This document shows positions 48,001-55,738 of a stretch of DNA of 64,000 bases, in pieces. The DNA is from Aphodosoma sp045631465 (lineage in GTDB: Bacteria; Bacteroidota; Bacteroidia; Bacteroidales; Paludibacteraceae): positions 25,420 through 89,419 of the forward strand of contig JAZQUV010000004.1 in assembly GCA_045631465.1 (NCBI GenBank), written 5' to 3'. The number at the start of each line of letters is the position of its first letter. The stretch's first letter is position 1. Both the position numbers and the translations under genes were made by a program. Below the pieces are notes generated by a model. That model saw only the letters and a program-made list of their open reading frames with translations. It made no database searches and was not told the DNA's origin.

Positions 48001-51000
48001 AGAAGTATCGAAAAAACATTTGAATGGAATAATAAATTAGGCTCAACTTTAATTTTCACTGCCAATGGAAATGTTGCTAACGTAGAAGCACGAGATAACA
48101 CTAACAACAAAATTATAAATTTAACTTCATCAAATAACACATATACTGGTAACATTGATCTCAACACCAGAAGCATAACAATTAAAGTAAAAGGTGAATT
48201 TTGTTGGCTCGTCTGGGAAACTTTTACTATTTCACTTTCAAATGTCTTAGTAACCCCAGCTATCTATTTAAACAATAAAAGCGACAATGTCAATTTCCCT
48301 CAAACAGAAGCTGGAAAAATAGGTCTTGCTTCAATTGACTTTGACTGGGCAAACCACCCAGATGAACTATGGGCTACAATCGAAAACGACAATAACAACG
48401 TTTTTGCAGTTGATCCAAACACAAACACCTTTGGTGGAGAATGTGGCGAATATGGATCTTCAACAGTAAAACTTTTATTCACACCTCAAATAGCTGGATC
48501 TTATGGGGCAAACCTCGTAATCTATCTAGGCGAAGGTGCGAATAAGAAAAAAATGGCAACTATTCCTATCACCGCCACTGCAATTAAAACTCCCCAAACC
48601 ATCACTTGGGAACAAGACCTTTCTGCCCTAAATCCAACACTAAATATAACTCAAAACAACAGATACGAACTCAATGCTACAGCATCTTCGGGTCTTGATG
48701 TGAGCTACTCATCATCGAATGAAAACATTGTACGCATCGAAAACAATCAATTCGTAGTTGTTGCTGCCGGAGAAGTAACTATAACTGCAAATCAGGGCGG
48801 TAACGAAAAATACGAGGCTGCTACCCCAGTCTCAAAAACAATTACTATTGCTAAACTTGACCAAACTATCACTTGGGAACAAACGTTTACTAATAACTTT
48901 ATCGGAGATATTCATACCCTCAACGCAACAGCTTCATCTGGATTACAAGTAATATACGAATCGTCTAACGAAAATGTAGCAACTATTGTCAATGGCAACC
49001 AAATGAAAATAGTTGGCGTAGGTACTGCCATTGTCACTGCTAAACAATTGGGTAATAATAACTATAATGCGGCTACACCTGTAAACAAAACAATCATTAT
49101 TGCTAAACACAATCAAACAATAACTTGGAATTTTGATTTTGATAAAACTGTACGTGTTGGAGATGTATTCACTTTCAATGCTAGTGCAACTTCTACTATG
49201 GGCATTACTTATACTTCTAATAATGCTAATGCAACAATTAGTGGAAACAAAATGACAGTTGTAGCTGCTGGAGCATTAAGTATCACAGCTTCGCAAGGTG
49301 GAGACATAAATTGGGATGCTGCAACTGCAATAACCAAAACTACAACAGCATACCAATATAATGTTTCTAATCTTCAAGCGACAGAAACGGCATATAAGTA
49401 TGTAAAATTGACATGGGATGCTATAGATGGTACCGACTCATATAGCATCTTCGAAGGCAACAAACTCATAGGTACAACAGCAGAGACAAATTACACTATT
49501 TCAGGTCTTGATTATGCTACAACGCATACATATACCATAAAAACAAACGATGCTAAGTCTTATACTCAACAATCGACAGGTTCAAATGTAACAGTAAATA
49601 TCCCTGCATACCCAACTGTTAAAAATCTCACATACTCTAATGTAAAACAAAACTCTGCAACTATAAATTGGACAAGTGTATCTCTTATAAACAATCACAA
49701 CTTTATACAATACCATGTATTATTATATAAAGGCGATGAATTAGTAGCAGGTCCACTTTACACAACTGAAACATCAATACCATTTACAGATTTAATAAAT
49801 AACACAAACTACACTGTAAAAGTAGGTATTGAATACCAATATGAACTTAACGGAACTCAAATCGTATCTCCAGATAAAGCAATAGAGAACCAATGGGTTT
49901 CTACAAATTTTACAACTAATAATCCTTTAGATGAAGCTCCTTATAATCAACCTTATGATGGAGTTATAAACTATCAAGGCGCATGGTATCGTGTAAATTT
50001 GAATAGCGATATTAATATTACAAGTCAAGAGTTGAAGTTTAATTTAGGATATCCTTGCAATTATTTAACATTCAAAGCATTTACACCTGGTGCTGGAGCA
50101 TTAACGCGCAATAACTCTGTTGGTGTAAAACAAGATGGCGAACACACGTACACCACACATGAATGGAGTAATGATACTGATGAACAGGAAGGGAAAACAG
50201 AAATATTTACAACAACAGCTGCAATATCAATATTCGATAACTCTGAATGGACATCAGAAGCTGCTACAATGAATGTAAAAAATATTTGGCTCACTATTGA
50301 ACCACATATTTTGCTGAAAGAGACTAAATATGTAACAAAATTAACTACCAACTCAACTAAAACAGAAACCACAACAGCCGAAATTGATTTTGGCGAAATA
50401 GAAATTGATTATAACAAACAAGTAAACATCAACTTCAAATCGTTCTTATCGGTAGAAGATATAAACGCTAAAATAACTGTAGATAACGACAACGTATTCT
50501 TGCTCAAAGATGGCAAAAAAGAACAACACATCGCAAGCAACAATACATTGGAAAAAACATATAACAACGACCATAGCTTCACAATATCATTCAATCCAAC
50601 CGAAGCAAAAGAAGAAAACTACACTGGAACTCTTGTAATCAAAGACAAGATACATACTGTCACAATAAACCTCAAAGGCAAATGTATTAAAAGAACACCT
50701 GAGATCACTTGGGTGAATGACAAATATATTAGTTTAGGTGAGTTCCTTGCTGGAGCTGCATCTTCAACATGCGGCACTATAAAATATGACTCTGAGGATA
50801 AAACTATTATTAACATTGATGATAAATTTCATCTACTTGAAGCCAAAAACTTGGGCGAAACTAAAATTACTGCAAAAATAGAAGCAAGTGACAAATGGAA
50901 CGAAGCAACAAGTAGTGTAATTTTCACTGTTACAGACAAAATAATCCAAACCATAAAATGGGATCAGGATTTCACTACTCTCCAAATTGGTGAAGAAACA

Positions 51001-53793
51001 GAACTCTCAGCTAAAGCCATTACTCGTGAAATAAATGAAGAAAATGGCAACGAGATAACGTATTCAACAGCAGATAATAATATCGCTATAATTGACGGAA
51101 ATAAAATAAAGGCAGTAGCATCAGGTTATACCTATATAACTGCATACCAACAAGGCAATAACGAATATGCACCTACGTATATGACCAAACTAGTGTTTGT
51201 TCGCGAAGAAACAGAAGGTTGTGAAAACTTTCTAGCATTAGAAGATCAAGGCGAAAGCCCTAGTGGTGCGGAATGGGGGCCATTTGAGTTTAAAAGAGAA
51301 CTAAAAACTATTGGCGACAAATTATCTTTTAAAACAACAAAAAATTGGGCAACAACAGGAGATTTTATTATAGTAACAGATAATTTAGGAAACCTTGTTG
51401 TTCCTTCTAGAAGATTAGGAGAAGAAGTACATGATATACAATTACCCGATCCTGAGGCAGATACATTGATATTTACTCTTGGTGGTAACATACAAATCTC
51501 AATCTCCGAGATCAAGGTTACTCCTAAAAAATATATAACTCCAGATAGAAATCCTATCACTTTCTTAAACACTAGAGTTGACAATAAATCTATCGAAGAA
51601 ATTGAGTTTGATTGGGCTAACCAATCTGACTACATTTGGGCAAAAATTATTGATGACACCGAAGGCGTATTCGCAGTTGATAGCAAAACAGCTATTTTCG
51701 GTAGTCCTACTTGTGGAGAATATGGAACATCAACAGTAAAAGTAATATTCTCGCCTAAAGAGGCAAAAGAATATACAGCTAACCTCGCAATATATATTGG
51801 AGAAAACACAACACCCGAATTTACGATACCTATCACTGGTGAAGGCACACAAGCTACACAAAAAATATATTGGTTAAATGTTACAGAGCTGACTACTGCC
51901 GACAAAGAGATTAATCTAGCTAAAACTACTGCATCGACACCTCAACCGATAACATATACTGTTGTGTCGGATGACAATAATGTGGTGAAAATAAATAAAA
52001 ATTCTACTCTCACTATAGTTGGCGAAGGTACTTTCACACTCCAAGCACAACAAATGGGTAATAACTCCTACGAGGAAACAGGAATAACCGAAGAAAAAGA
52101 GTTTACTGCAAATATTGGTAACCTTATTTTTGATAATAAAGGTAACGATAATGTATGGACTAACACCGAAAACTGGAAACCTGAAAGTAAATTGAACCTA
52201 CGCAGAAACATAACTCCAGACGAAGATGTAGAGATAAATCTATCGATTGCTGCTCCTTTGATAATTAAAAATAACACTGAGATAAAAACCAGCAAACAAC
52301 TATCGATAGTAGCAGACAAAGGAACTGTGACAGTTCAACCTCAAGGTAGATTGAAAGTAAATACTATTGATGGCACTAATGGTGATAACCTCATACTTCA
52401 ATCGTCGGCAGATGGCAATGGGTCGTTTGTATTTGCAAGTGGCACACCTTCGGCTACTGTCGAGATGTACTCGAAAGCTGAGTATGGCACAAAGGATACT
52501 GATGGGCATCACCCTGAATGGCAATATATGGGTGTGGCTGTGAATGGTGCAAAGGTTAGTGACTTTAAATATGATGACAGCAGAAATGCTTGGCTATTGA
52601 AGTGGGAGGAGAAAGACAATACTACTGGCGACCCTTGGAGCGATGCTCCTCTTGCAGCAGGAACTGCTCTTGAGGCTTGGGCGGGATACTCTATCTCACA
52701 ACCTACGGCTAAGACTTACTCGATGAAGGGGGCGTTGATGAATGGCGACCATATGTATACATTGACTCGCACAATAAATGAGAATGTAACGGTTCAAGAC
52801 CCTGACTGTGGTTTCAACCTATTGGCTAATAGTTATACTGCACCTATCGATATTACTCAATTGAAAAAAACGGACTTTAGTGAGAAAGCCGATGCTTGTA
52901 TTGTTCTTTTCAACACTGGTACTTATGCCGATTGGGAATCATTACAAGGGAAATCGGGAGAAGCCCCAGGTCAGTTGACTGTAATACCTGTTGAAGCGGC
53001 TAAAGCTATTGCTGGAGATGGTCTGCCTACAACTATTGCTTCGATGCAGGCATTCTTTGTGATGGCACGAGAGAATGGGGCTACATTCACCGTAGACTAC
53101 CAAAGGGCTGTGGCAGGTGCTACTAACCACGGCAACAAAATGCGTGCGCCAGAGGCACAAGATGAGTTCAATGTGTTGAAGATAATGATTAAGGGCGAAA
53201 ATAGTCGCGACCAACTATTCCTCCTCGAAAACGAAAATACCTCGAAGGCCTACGACAATGGCTATGAGGCACGCAAGATATTCGATGCACCTCGCGGACA
53301 CCAAATGTATGCTACTTGCGAGTATGGCTATGCATCGATCGACTGTTCGAAATCGTTTATCGGTCAGGCTATCGGCTTGAAAGGCGACAACGAGGGCGAG
53401 AAACTAACCATCTCGTTCGGCATCGACAAAATAAAAGACTACGAATCGCTATTCCTCTACGACAAGGCGACAGGCAAATATGTGAACATCATGGCTGAAG
53501 AGGAATATACGTTCTACGGAATCAGAGGGGCTGACGACAACAGATTCTGCATAGTGACCAACCCAGACGATAGGAATCAGACGCCGCCGTTTGTGGTGAT
53601 TGGCGACGAATTGGCATTCGACAAATCGCAGATTGGCACAGATAATGCTAATATATACATATACGACACGTTGGGAAGATTGTTGATGACTGACAAAGTA
53701 AATCCTGGTGAAAACTACAGAATACCGGATATGCCTGAAGGTATTTATCTAGTGAGCATGAATGGATATACAACAAAAATTGTCAGAAAATAA
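45016..53793 (+). CDS. Giant T9SS cargo protein with Ig-like, FN3 and choice-of-anchor D repeats (2925 aa)
   Basis: Secreted protein. The signal peptide is MKQSNLLSILILFFSLLSVQSVVG. A module of about 110 residues (YKGEWHRVRVN ... KIAPHI) occurs three times, at about 27, 570 and 1650. Each is followed by a beta-sandwich like choice-of-anchor D (FDWAN...FAVD...GEYGTSTVK in two of them). Ig-like (Big_2/MBG-like) repeats read ITWEQ...LNATASSGL...YSSSNENV...ITAxQxGN. Two FN3 pairs start at about 369 and 1444. Residues about 369-1180 are duplicated at about 1444-2280. From about 2370 on is a different, less AT-rich module ending in a sorting-domain-like tail (IYIYDTLGRLLM ... EGIYLVSMNGYTTKIVRK, two segments). 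Binding or structural role inferred; no catalytic motif. It is probably cotranscribed with the next gene (39-base gap). Confidence 0.85.
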   Translation: MKQSNLLSILILFFSLLSVQSVVGEHYSYEYNGPHDLVKGLPGSEKKSNLDIYLEYPSDQLYFEGYLSESVTTSHKIVVLGEDYELNTDRPKGVFGIEKAGNDPTSEDAIKEYIDLDKSTKNITFSYYRDGAGNKTISIRNIKVRMAPHILLKEITGDGNVTWDYNNTKATATSTKSVKIDFGSMRNNAGTKTAKIKIKSGLASSSWSTTLSDSPEGFSFTGGVSSFDDKFITIGNQKDITVTFNPQEAGVTTTTKNISKTITISGAGTGNDVVITLTATVNPPQTQTITWNQSEFDQILRIGDVITLNATASSNLGVTYTSSNTSVATISGKQLTIVDADEVTITAKQIGNDNYQAAPNVAKKITTYQYNVSGQKATEVAYKYVKLAWDAIDGADSYSIYEGDNLIGTTAEKNYTITGVTYGESHTYTIKTNDEGSYTKQSSGSNIIVNIPTYPSVQNVGFPNVQPNQITVNWNPVTNLPANHKVIQYHIHLWQPYTSETEGTFIKAKTTTGTSCDFTGLIDNTQYTAYVDVEYQYTLNDETKNVHESFWTPATITTGSHIPKEPHDSVIIYKGEWHRVRVNHKDDITDKTYTFQLNYPCENLRYSGYLNTGASNEHTITVTGSPSNKEYDKKDLQDKDDNYIYTSEETDINTTDKTLNFTGKRGFSAYKDIFVNNIYAKIAPHIKYNIPNTNHLGNVEIGSTNKLDVDFKSFLTKGNLVVTVDNTEHFLIGGTLENKTLATGSNILKLVSDKSGQYKFNVVFAPKSIGSHTATITLYDQGDESNKETFKITGECIKKTPTITWIENKQIIYGTTLENAATSDCGTAIIYTSDNEEVIKIENNKLVPVGIGFANITATTAGNDTYKSISATAQFEVTNKTLQEIVWKQEFYKLKIGGTSIPLEAYTINSETKDPNNLPITYSIENTNVVKIEDGKLVIVGLGQTSITATQAGNDEYAGISRTMIVIVRENKTDCSSEYTFIDQNIYSTSYSDTDRSIEKTFEWNNKLGSTLIFTANGNVANVEARDNTNNKIINLTSSNNTYTGNIDLNTRSITIKVKGEFCWLVWETFTISLSNVLVTPAIYLNNKSDNVNFPQTEAGKIGLASIDFDWANHPDELWATIENDNNNVFAVDPNTNTFGGECGEYGSSTVKLLFTPQIAGSYGANLVIYLGEGANKKKMATIPITATAIKTPQTITWEQDLSALNPTLNITQNNRYELNATASSGLDVSYSSSNENIVRIENNQFVVVAAGEVTITANQGGNEKYEAATPVSKTITIAKLDQTITWEQTFTNNFIGDIHTLNATASSGLQVIYESSNENVATIVNGNQMKIVGVGTAIVTAKQLGNNNYNAATPVNKTIIIAKHNQTITWNFDFDKTVRVGDVFTFNASATSTMGITYTSNNANATISGNKMTVVAAGALSITASQGGDINWDAATAITKTTTAYQYNVSNLQATETAYKYVKLTWDAIDGTDSYSIFEGNKLIGTTAETNYTISGLDYATTHTYTIKTNDAKSYTQQSTGSNVTVNIPAYPTVKNLTYSNVKQNSATINWTSVSLINNHNFIQYHVLLYKGDELVAGPLYTTETSIPFTDLINNTNYTVKVGIEYQYELNGTQIVSPDKAIENQWVSTNFTTNNPLDEAPYNQPYDGVINYQGAWYRVNLNSDINITSQELKFNLGYPCNYLTFKAFTPGAGALTRNNSVGVKQDGEHTYTTHEWSNDTDEQEGKTEIFTTTAAISIFDNSEWTSEAATMNVKNIWLTIEPHILLKETKYVTKLTTNSTKTETTTAEIDFGEIEIDYNKQVNINFKSFLSVEDINAKITVDNDNVFLLKDGKKEQHIASNNTLEKTYNNDHSFTISFNPTEAKEENYTGTLVIKDKIHTVTINLKGKCIKRTPEITWVNDKYISLGEFLAGAASSTCGTIKYDSEDKTIINIDDKFHLLEAKNLGETKITAKIEASDKWNEATSSVIFTVTDKIIQTIKWDQDFTTLQIGEETELSAKAITREINEENGNEITYSTADNNIAIIDGNKIKAVASGYTYITAYQQGNNEYAPTYMTKLVFVREETEGCENFLALEDQGESPSGAEWGPFEFKRELKTIGDKLSFKTTKNWATTGDFIIVTDNLGNLVVPSRRLGEEVHDIQLPDPEADTLIFTLGGNIQISISEIKVTPKKYITPDRNPITFLNTRVDNKSIEEIEFDWANQSDYIWAKIIDDTEGVFAVDSKTAIFGSPTCGEYGTSTVKVIFSPKEAKEYTANLAIYIGENTTPEFTIPITGEGTQATQKIYWLNVTELTTADKEINLAKTTASTPQPITYTVVSDDNNVVKINKNSTLTIVGEGTFTLQAQQMGNNSYEETGITEEKEFTANIGNLIFDNKGNDNVWTNTENWKPESKLNLRRNITPDEDVEINLSIAAPLIIKNNTEIKTSKQLSIVADKGTVTVQPQGRLKVNTIDGTNGDNLILQSSADGNGSFVFASGTPSATVEMYSKAEYGTKDTDGHHPEWQYMGVAVNGAKVSDFKYDDSRNAWLLKWEEKDNTTGDPWSDAPLAAGTALEAWAGYSISQPTAKTYSMKGALMNGDHMYTLTRTINENVTVQDPDCGFNLLANSYTAPIDITQLKKTDFSEKADACIVLFNTGTYADWESLQGKSGEAPGQLTVIPVEAAKAIAGDGLPTTIASMQAFFVMARENGATFTVDYQRAVAGATNHGNKMRAPEAQDEFNVLKIMIKGENSRDQLFLLENENTSKAYDNGYEARKIFDAPRGHQMYATCEYGYASIDCSKSFIGQAIGLKGDNEGEKLTISFGIDKIKDYESLFLYDKATGKYVNIMAEEEYTFYGIRGADDNRFCIVTNPDDRNQTPPFVVIGDELAFDKSQIGTDNANIYIYDTLGRLLMTDKVNPGENYRIPDMPEGIYLVSMNGYTTKIVRK

Positions 53794-53832
53794 GAATCGA
53801 AATCAACCTAATAAAAAAACAACGAAAAAGAT

Positions 53833-54423
53833 ATGAAAAATATATTAGTATATATAACAATATTGATAATGATGATGCCGGGCGTTAAGCTATCGGCAGA
53901 CATCACCCTTAGGACAAACGACCCGTTTGCAACGAAAGCTCCTGCCGAAAGCAATCCATTTGCGGGTGGCACACCAAAGGATATAGAGCGCAATTTGTTC
54001 ACTCCAAAACAGATAAAAAACTCATATAGAAGAGTTGGATTGGACAACAACCGACCACAGAACAAAGGCGTTTCGTACATCAACGGAGGCGATGTGGCAA
54101 GAAGCAATGGTGCAACAAGCATTGGCGGTGGAGGCAACACGACACTATATCGCAAATACAACGTCCCATATAGCGGAAATGTGAGCGTTGCAGCTGTGGG
54201 ATATAGCATGCCAACTACAATAAAAGTCAATATGCCGGAAGCTTTCACAGAGGAAGAGGGCACTACTACTACCCCACCAACGATGGACAACTATTATAGT
54301 GGCTCAGGAGCTCCATCGGAGTATGCTCCTGTGGGCGATGCGATATTGCCACTATTGTTGCTTGCAATGATGTATGTGGTAGTTATGAAAAGAAAGAGAG
54401 AGAATGCATGTCGTAATCTCTAA
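53833..54423 (+). CDS. Small exported protein with sorting-signal-like C-terminal tail
   Basis: 196 residues. The signal peptide is at 1-22 (MKNILVYITILIMMMPGVKLSA). The middle is polar and Gly/Asn-rich with NPFAGGTPKDIERNLF and NGATSIGGGGN; no family is recognised. The C-terminus has a short motif APVGDA, one hydrophobic helix (ILPLLLLAMMYVVVM) and a basic end KRKRENACRNL. This motif-helix-basic layout is that of PEP-CTERM-type or LPXTG-type sorting signals, and the protein may instead simply be membrane anchored. It follows a giant T9SS cargo gene by 39 bases and ends at a hairpin, suggesting the two work together; that is inference. Confidence 0.8.
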   Translation: MKNILVYITILIMMMPGVKLSADITLRTNDPFATKAPAESNPFAGGTPKDIERNLFTPKQIKNSYRRVGLDNNRPQNKGVSYINGGDVARSNGATSIGGGGNTTLYRKYNVPYSGNVSVAAVGYSMPTTIKVNMPEAFTEEEGTTTTPPTMDNYYSGSGAPSEYAPVGDAILPLLLLAMMYVVVMKRKRENACRNL

Positions 54424-54433
54424 CACATACTAG

Positions 54434-54475
54434 AAGAGACTGAACAAAAAGTAATATTTTTGAACAGTCTCTTTT
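54434..54475 (+). terminator. Terminator after the small tail-anchored protein gene
   Basis: AAGAGACTG pairs with CAGTCTCTT, with an inner CAAAAA/TTTTTG helix separated by an AA/AA internal loop. Ts follow. Confidence 0.85.
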
Positions 54476-54526
54476 GTTGTAACAGAGAAAGGGGGTTAAA
54501 CCAAAGACAACAATCGGGGTCTAAAA

Positions 54527-54597
54527 GAGTGAGGAGTGAGGAGTGAGGAGTTATAACCCCTCCGTCCTACGGACACCTCCCCTATAAACAGGGGAGG
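54527..54597. repeat. Heptamer array (GAGTGAG)x3 followed by REP-like palindrome
   Basis: GAGTGAG units run at 54527-54550, then CCTCCGTCC-TAC-GGAC and a CCCCT-ATAAAC-AGGGG palindrome at 54576-54597. It lies upstream of the DUF4294 gene. The 54424-54638 gap has no TAnnTTTG that I can see. Confidence 0.85.
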
Positions 54598-54638
54598 AAT
54601 GAATAATGAGGAGTGTTTATGTGATAAATATTATGATT

Positions 54639-55256
54639 ATGAAAAAGAGGCTAAATATTGCGATTTGCGGGCTTTTGTTTTGTTTGGGTATATCTGCCAC
54701 CCCGACAGCGCAAACCGAGCTTATTCACGCCGATAAAAGCCTAAAACGACAAGTGAAGGCTATTATTGAGAATGGCGACACGATAGCAGTGTTCGACTTG
54801 CCGACAGTATGGGTGTATCCGCCGATGAAATTCAAGAATAAGCAGCAAGAGAGGTATTATTGGCGAACGGTGCGCGATGTGAAGAAAACCCTACCCCTAT
54901 CGAAATATGTGATGGAGGTGATTGTGGCGACCAATGATACTCTGATGAAATTGCCAACTAAACGCGAACGTGACAAATATATGCGGGGTTTTGAGAAACG
55001 AATATATGCACAGGAGTATGACCGCATGAGCAAACTGACACTGCGACAGGGGATGCTGTTGATGCGATTGATAGACCGCGAGTGTGATACTTCGAGTTAT
55101 GATTTGATAAAGGCCTATAGGGGCTCGTTCACTGCGGGATTCTACCAAATGTTTGCTAAGATGTTTGGGGCTAATCTGAAATCGGAGTTTGGGTCGCATG
55201 AGGATGATGCTACGATTGAAAGGATTATAAACCTGATTGAGTCGGGGCAACTGTAG
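54639..55256 (+). CDS. DUF4294 family exported protein
   Basis: 205 residues from MKKRLN; the in-frame Met two codons earlier (54633) is also possible. The signal peptide ends about TPTA before Gln. The hallmark is FKNKQQERYYWRTVRDVKKTLP at about residues 69-90 (22 residues), preceded by LPTVWVYPP; this Tyr/Trp/Arg-rich helix is the core of DUF4294, a Bacteroidetes family of unknown function. The remainder is helical and basic (MRGFEKRIYAQEYDRM). It probably acts in the periplasm or at the envelope. The neighbour upstream ends with a terminator, so this gene may have its own promoter that I could not identify. Confidence 0.88.
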   Translation: MKKRLNIAICGLLFCLGISATPTAQTELIHADKSLKRQVKAIIENGDTIAVFDLPTVWVYPPMKFKNKQQERYYWRTVRDVKKTLPLSKYVMEVIVATNDTLMKLPTKRERDKYMRGFEKRIYAQEYDRMSKLTLRQGMLLMRLIDRECDTSSYDLIKAYRGSFTAGFYQMFAKMFGANLKSEFGSHEDDATIERIINLIESGQL

Positions 55257-55320
55257 AGTGAGGAGTGAGGAACCGAAGGTCTTTGAGCCTTTGGCGATAA
55301 AATGAGGAATGAGGAATGGA
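55256..55320. repeat. Heptamer array with hairpin repeat, copy 2
   Basis: GAGTGAG x2 starts at the DUF4294 stop codon. Then comes the 22-base hairpin identical to 41660-41681 (55271-55292) and two GAATGAG-type units. Same layout as the copy at 41632. Confidence 0.85.
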
Positions 55321-55633
55321 ACCCCTCCGCCTTGCAGGCACTTTGACTTCGTCTTCCTCCTCCTTGCAAGACATAATGCAAATAAATTTGCCTTCTGTAC
55401 TTGCTGCGTTCGTCGGTTCCCCTATAAACAGGGGAGGAGTTTTGGGGAGAGTGCATTCTACAATTCTCCCCTATAAACAGGGGAGGAGTTTTGGGGGAGG
55501 GTGCATTCAAAATTGAGAATTGAGAATTTTTGCGATAAGCGAGAGCAGAGTCAAGCTTGCTTGAACTATGCCGAGCAAAGCAAAAATCACGACCAAAGGG
55601 AGTAATTGAGAGTTGAGAGTTAGTGAAAAAATA
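55321..55633. other. Gene-free region with REP-like palindromes and an inverted GGCATAG-type element
   Basis: It holds two CCCCTATAAACAGGGG palindromes (55417-55437 and 55466-55485) and short AATTGAG and GTTGAGA arrays (about 55510-55525 and 55604-55620). A 62-bp element at 55527-55588 is, in inverted orientation, similar to 63690-63755. No ORF is supported. Confidence 0.8.
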
Positions 55634-55665
55634 ATAGAGGCGCAAAGGATCCTTTGCGCCTCTAT
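55634..55665. terminator. Perfect 32-bp palindrome, likely bidirectional terminator
   Basis: ATAGAGGCGCAAAGG and its complement meet at GGATCC, with T-tracts on both outer sides. It sits between the DUF4294 gene and the end of the leftward giant gene. Confidence 0.8.
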
Positions 55666-55692
55666 GTTTTTTGTATGTTTTGATTAAGTAGT

Positions 55693-55735
55693 GGACACGG
55701 CATGCCGTGTCCCTACGTTTAGAGTCGAGACTCTA
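55693..55735. repeat. Two further palindromes next to the terminator
   Basis: GGACACGGCATGCCGTGTCC (55693-55712) is a perfect 20-bp palindrome, and TAGAGTCGAGACTCTA (55720-55735) has 7-bp arms. The first resembles widespread extragenic palindromes in other bacteria. Confidence 0.75.
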
Positions 55736-55738
55736 GTA

